The notes under the pieces: model-generated | What the model saw: the letters and a program-made list of their open reading frames with translations, nothing else | What the model was told of the DNA's origin: nothing | Databases searched by the model: none | Assembly (NCBI GenBank): GCA_944470555.2 | Contig: OX104130.1 | Span: forward strand, 49,633,491-49,697,490 | Reading direction: 5' to 3' | DNA: 64,000 nucleotides | Source of the DNA: Heterobilharzia americana | Lineage: Eukaryota; Platyhelminthes; Trematoda; Strigeidida; Schistosomatidae | Shown: piece by piece, positions 60,421 to 64,000 of the stretch | Layout: every line of letters starts with the position of its first letter | Position numbering within the stretch: the stretch's first letter is position 1 | Position numbers and translations under genes: made by a program

Positions 60421-62604
60421 ACGTGTCTAATTTAACGAAAAATTGTTTCAGGATTTATGTATGGTGAATTTCAAGATACTGCTGATCCACTCATTTCAAA
60501 ACTAAATTAAGCATTTTATGGTACTCAAATATGTTTTCCTTTCGAACTTAGCTAACACCAAATTTTTCGATTTTGCATTAGAGCCATCTAAATTCTAAAT
60601 GTTATCAATACGATTTCAGCCCAGAAAATTTGTGATAAAATGTTTTTCCACAAGAATTGACAGTATTCACGCTGATCAGTACGAAGGCAATAAGAAAAGG
60701 TCACAAGTTAAAATGAAGCAAATTTATACTGCTACTTGAATTTTAGTGGTACCATAGCCAACGTCAACATGTATTAGGCGCAACTAATAACTATTCATTA
60801 TTTAGATGGAAGTTATGTTGGGATTGATATGCGACTTCAAAACATTATTTTCTACAGAAGAAAAACAATCTGACAATAGGGAGTTGCCAAAATTATATTC
60901 AGTGTATAAATAGGTATGCATGTAAGTATATATATTCTGCATTTTTAAGTTGGGTGTAATATATCAATATGCAGTATTTGTTGTTGTTATTGCTCACCTC
61001 TTTATTCACTCAAAAGAAGAGTTGCTTAGGGATATGCGGGCCACCATCAGATGTCTCCTTGGTATATCAAATAATTCTTTCTAATCCTCACTAAAAAAGC
61101 ACCATGCAGTAATAGATTCATCATTTCAAGTTAGTGAGCGGCAAAATACGAAATCTAATGCGCTTAAAATAAATGTTCATTACACTAATGAATTTAACAG
61201 TTTAAAAAATGTCCAGCAGTTAAAGGTAAGTCAGTGAATAGATTTGCACATTTTTAAATATCTATTGTCAGTGATTTGTTGACATTCAGGTTTCAGGTTC
61301 TGTATAGATAGTTGTTTTAGCCAGGCAGTTACTGAATATAATTTTCACAGCTGATTTAAGGTTTTGATATAATTCAGGAAATTAATTATTCTTGGGGAAA
61401 CAAATAAAATTTACCAATGAGACCGAAATCCAGTTTGAATTGTTAACCAAAACTTTGCATTTAACAGGACTTACATGTTATTATGTGGAGACTGAAGACA
61501 AATTTTATTCCATTCCAATTCTTCTATAATAAATCTTGACAGGAGATTATAACCTTTACTTAGCATTTCGACTCAGTGCACAGGCCAAAATCTAGAAGTT
61601 GGTTCTGCTTTTCATGAAGTATAATACCTGTGAGATAGTTTGGTTTAGATCATTTAGTATTTTTTCTTGACAAGTAGGCTATTGGCATTTTGAGAGTTGG
61701 AATCATAACGTTTTGGTTCTACGAGATGCATGCTTTCCTAGCCCCAGTTTACTATGAAATTTGTAAAGGACGTGGGATCTATTTGTACTTGGAAATTTAT
61801 TAAGTTTTGATAGGTTGTTGATTAAGTTCAGACCTAACCAACAAACTATAAGTTCATAAAGTATTGATAAACATGCTTGATGACTTGTGCTATTTACAGT
61901 TCACCTTATTACCAACCCATTACTGCTTTCGTCAAACATTTCAGTTCAAGTATTGTGAACGCAAAACATTCATTTATCAACATCAATTTCAATGAATAGA
62001 GTACATGTGTCTGTAAACAGTTTCTTTCATTTTGAACTATGGATAGAAGACGGAGCACAGGTACAATTCATAGAAAAACTAGTATAAAGCATAAGATAAC
62101 AAAGGTTGCAGTTAGTTAGATGACTTTTTTCTTTGCAAAACGTTTGATCGGTGGTTAATCTCAAAACTATGTATCATTCATGATAAGTTAGTCTTCCAAC
62201 GTTTCATCCACTTCGGAAATTCGGTTTTGTATAAATTATTCCATCACCAAGTTAATGCGTTTAAAAGTTAACGAGTGGAGTAGATAAATGATTTATGTAA
62301 CGCAATGATGATTATTCTGTAAAATTAACTTTGGTGTCTTGTATTTATGTCTAAGGCATAGTAAATTCTGCGATAGCTGTTTTAGATAGGGGATTACTGT
62401 GATATGAACGTAATCAGCTAGGAAAAAACCTTTCAGAATATCAGCTAATTATTTAAAGTTCTCAGATGTTAAAATAAATTGAATTCCATAGGATAAACTT
62501 TATCAACATGTATCAAAATCGACAAGAGTAAAGAAGGGAAAAGAAATCCGATATATATTTAGGATAAATTACGCTTACAAACAATATTTTTCTTTTGTTT
62601 GCAG
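60421..62604. other. no gene recognised; probably 5' intron or upstream of an M8 gene
   Basis: AT-rich and single copy. It ends at the acceptor of the M8-type exon (TTTTCTTTTGTTTGCAG). A frame at 61992-62060 from ATG to a CAG/GTACAA donor could be a short exon, but has no M8 resemblance and is not annotated. Confidence 0.4.
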
Positions 62605-62690
62605 GCAAAAGTAATCCAGCCGGCCATCACATTTTGGCAGAGAGCTCTAGAAGTAAGAAATCCACCAACTAAGAACTTTCATATTCAAAG
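62605..62690 (+). CDS. M8 metallopeptidase, early (N-terminal) exon
   Basis: An 86-base exon with an excellent acceptor (TTTTGTTTGCAG) and donor (AAG/GTAAGC). It reads AKVIQPAITFWQRALEVR then NPPTKNFHIQ with two bases left over. The pattern (I..PAI.FW..AL.V) matches the segment of leishmanolysin/invadolysin proteins between the propeptide and the first Cys of the mature enzyme. Because it lies 50 kb beyond exon d of gene 1 and corresponds to a part of the protein upstream of it, it should belong to another M8 gene of the cluster, continuing to the right. The following exon is not identified before the LINE at 63243. Confidence 0.6.
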
Positions 62691-63242
62691 GTAAGCTAAT
62701 GAATCGTATTAGTAATTTGAAAGGCTTTCTAAAAATAATTGGTACTCATTCTAGGGTTAATATTTGTGTTAGTCGTAGTACCGAAAATGCTAATGTCTTC
62801 TACTTGTGAAATGTATAAGTAAATGGATTTTGATTTTATTCAGTTATTGAGCATGTGAAATAATGCTCACCATTATTTATTCAGACATAATCTATCAAGT
62901 ACGAAGGCCATCCTTGTTCCCAAAACCACTTTTCACTTCTGTAAAAGACTAATTTTACTTACAGGATTAAAATTTTCATATGAAAGCTAATATTGCACTG
63001 AAATTAATCCGATTTGCTGTGATGAAATCAGCAGGTAATTCAAGCCAGTCCCAAATAGTATATTATTTTTGATGCATAGAGTATAGTACTTATGACATCT
63101 ATTCTGACAAATACAGTGTTGAGATTCATAGTTTATTCTATGAAAACTACTTTAAGATACTATTTTTAATATTTTGCACAACTACAAACATACAGCTTTT
63201 TATCAAACGCTTGCAATAAGGCCTCTTTCTTTAGTGAAATAA
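62691..63242. other. intron of M8-type gene, no feature recognised
   Basis: Starts with GTAAGC donor sequence. No further exon is identified before the LINE fragment. Confidence 0.4.
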
Positions 63243-64000
63243 TTAATATTATTATTTGTCCCTTGAGTTCATAGTGAAGCATAGGGCTTCACCAGCATAT
63301 CTCCATTTCATTCTCTTCTCTACATTCTTTTCAACCTGACTGCACCACTGCTCGCAAGCTTCCATTTCTTCCTCACATGATCTCCTTAATGTCACCCTCA
63401 CCTGGGACGCCCAACTCGTCGTTTCTCCTTCGAATCCCACTCAACGGCCCGGCGTGGCGCGAGATGTCCCCAATCGGTCTTCTCAGTGTATGCCTAATCC
63501 AATCCATCCCCACTTACTTCTGCGTTCGGTTCTAGGTTGATTCGTTGCCAGCCAGCCAGTTAGAGCGAGTCCCATGTTACTTATTCTTTCTCACCTTCTC
63601 ATCTGATCTTCAGTTTCGAGTGAGAGGGAGTAGGTGGCAGCTGTTGATGATGTATGTCTGCAGTTTGTTGGAAATGCTTTTCGCAACGTGCCAAGTCTCT
63701 CAACCACCACATAGAAGCACTGACTTGACATCAGTATTAGTGTTGAAAATCGGGATATTGTTCACACTTAATGCTGAGTGAAGTACAGTGCAGTGCAGTG
63801 CAATAGATCTCCACACTGAATTCAAATTAATAAAGGCCTGTCTTGCCATCTTTTTGATCTAGGGTTTGACACCCTCATCTCTGCCGCCACCTGTAGTTGA
63901 AATGATGCTGTCCTGCCTAAGTAGGTGAATGAGATTACTTCATTGAGGTTTCTCCCGTTGATAGTGATCGGTGCTTGTTGTTGTTCCTTGGGTACTTTCA
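63243..64000 (-). mobile_element. RTE-like LINE 3' end, continuing past the window
   Basis: On the - strand the C-terminal part of the RTE-like protein is seen: WASQVRVTLRRSCEEEMEAC at about 63410 and WCSQVEKNVEKRMKWRYAGE, followed by an ATAATATTATTAATT tail at about 63240-63255. The part around 63545-63781 is homologous to 54663-54900 of the block B LINE, in opposite orientation. It is probably inserted in an intron of the M8 gene, antisense to it. The 5' part lies outside the window. Confidence 0.72.

Noticed and set aside
61992..62060. Possible first exon (ATG to CAG/GTACAA) of the right-hand M8 gene
   Set aside because: No signal peptide, no M8 propeptide features, and a poor donor. Not supported.
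1..64000. CRISPR arrays, rRNA genes, spliced-leader genes, bacterial-type operons
   Set aside because: No regular short repeats with spacers, no rRNA-like blocks, and no spliced-leader-like sequence was found. The exon-intron structure shows a eukaryotic genome.

Overview
This is an AT-rich, intron-rich, repeat-dense eukaryotic window. It is most likely from a digenean flatworm of the schistosome type. The basis is a set of decayed RTE-like and CR1-like LINEs, Penelope-like elements (PLEs) with GIY-YIG tails, tRNA-derived SINEs (one with a hammerhead-ribozyme remnant), and short phase-compatible exons of a leishmanolysin/invadolysin (peptidase M8) gene. Species is inferred from repeat style and the protein family only. 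No bacterial-type operons, CRISPR arrays or rRNA genes are visible.

Host genes. Four + strand exons (6173-6377, 6961-7027, 8614-8750, 10931-11083) join in frame into the Cys-rich C-terminal part of an M8 metalloprotease. Its catalytic HExxH exon is not in the window. The last two exons recur unchanged at 42166-42302 and 44483-44635 as an orphan partial copy. A separate early M8-type exon lies at 62605-62690, so the window appears to cross a tandem M8 cluster. Two small ORFs of unknown function are carried in three copies inside duplicated blocks: a Cys-rich one of 55 aa and a hydrophobic one of 43 aa.

Layout. 1-6172: no recognisable gene. 6173-11083: M8 gene 1. 7793-21318: block A, repeated directly as block B at 41345-53577 (offset 33552, later 33762-33813, then about 32280) with a few indels. 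14915-18480: also present inverted and gap-free as block C at 32748-36313. 19260-23655: RTE-like LINE (+) split by a CR1-like LINE (-). 24540-32690: mosaic of PLE pieces around a nearly complete RTE-like LINE (-). 36793-38692 and 54962-57546: inverted repeat D/E bracketing block B. 38764-38890: SINE with hammerhead remnant. 53581-53956: probable solo LTR, in block B only. 57775-60420: CR1-like LINE (-). 62605-62690: M8 exon. 63243-64000: RTE-like LINE 3' end (-), running off the window.

The main story is structural. A protease gene tail has been copied by large, very recent segmental duplication, with inverted re-duplication of a PLE/LINE-rich segment. Shared alleles show that block C descends from block A rather than B. 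Identity is so high that assembly error must be excluded before any biological reading.
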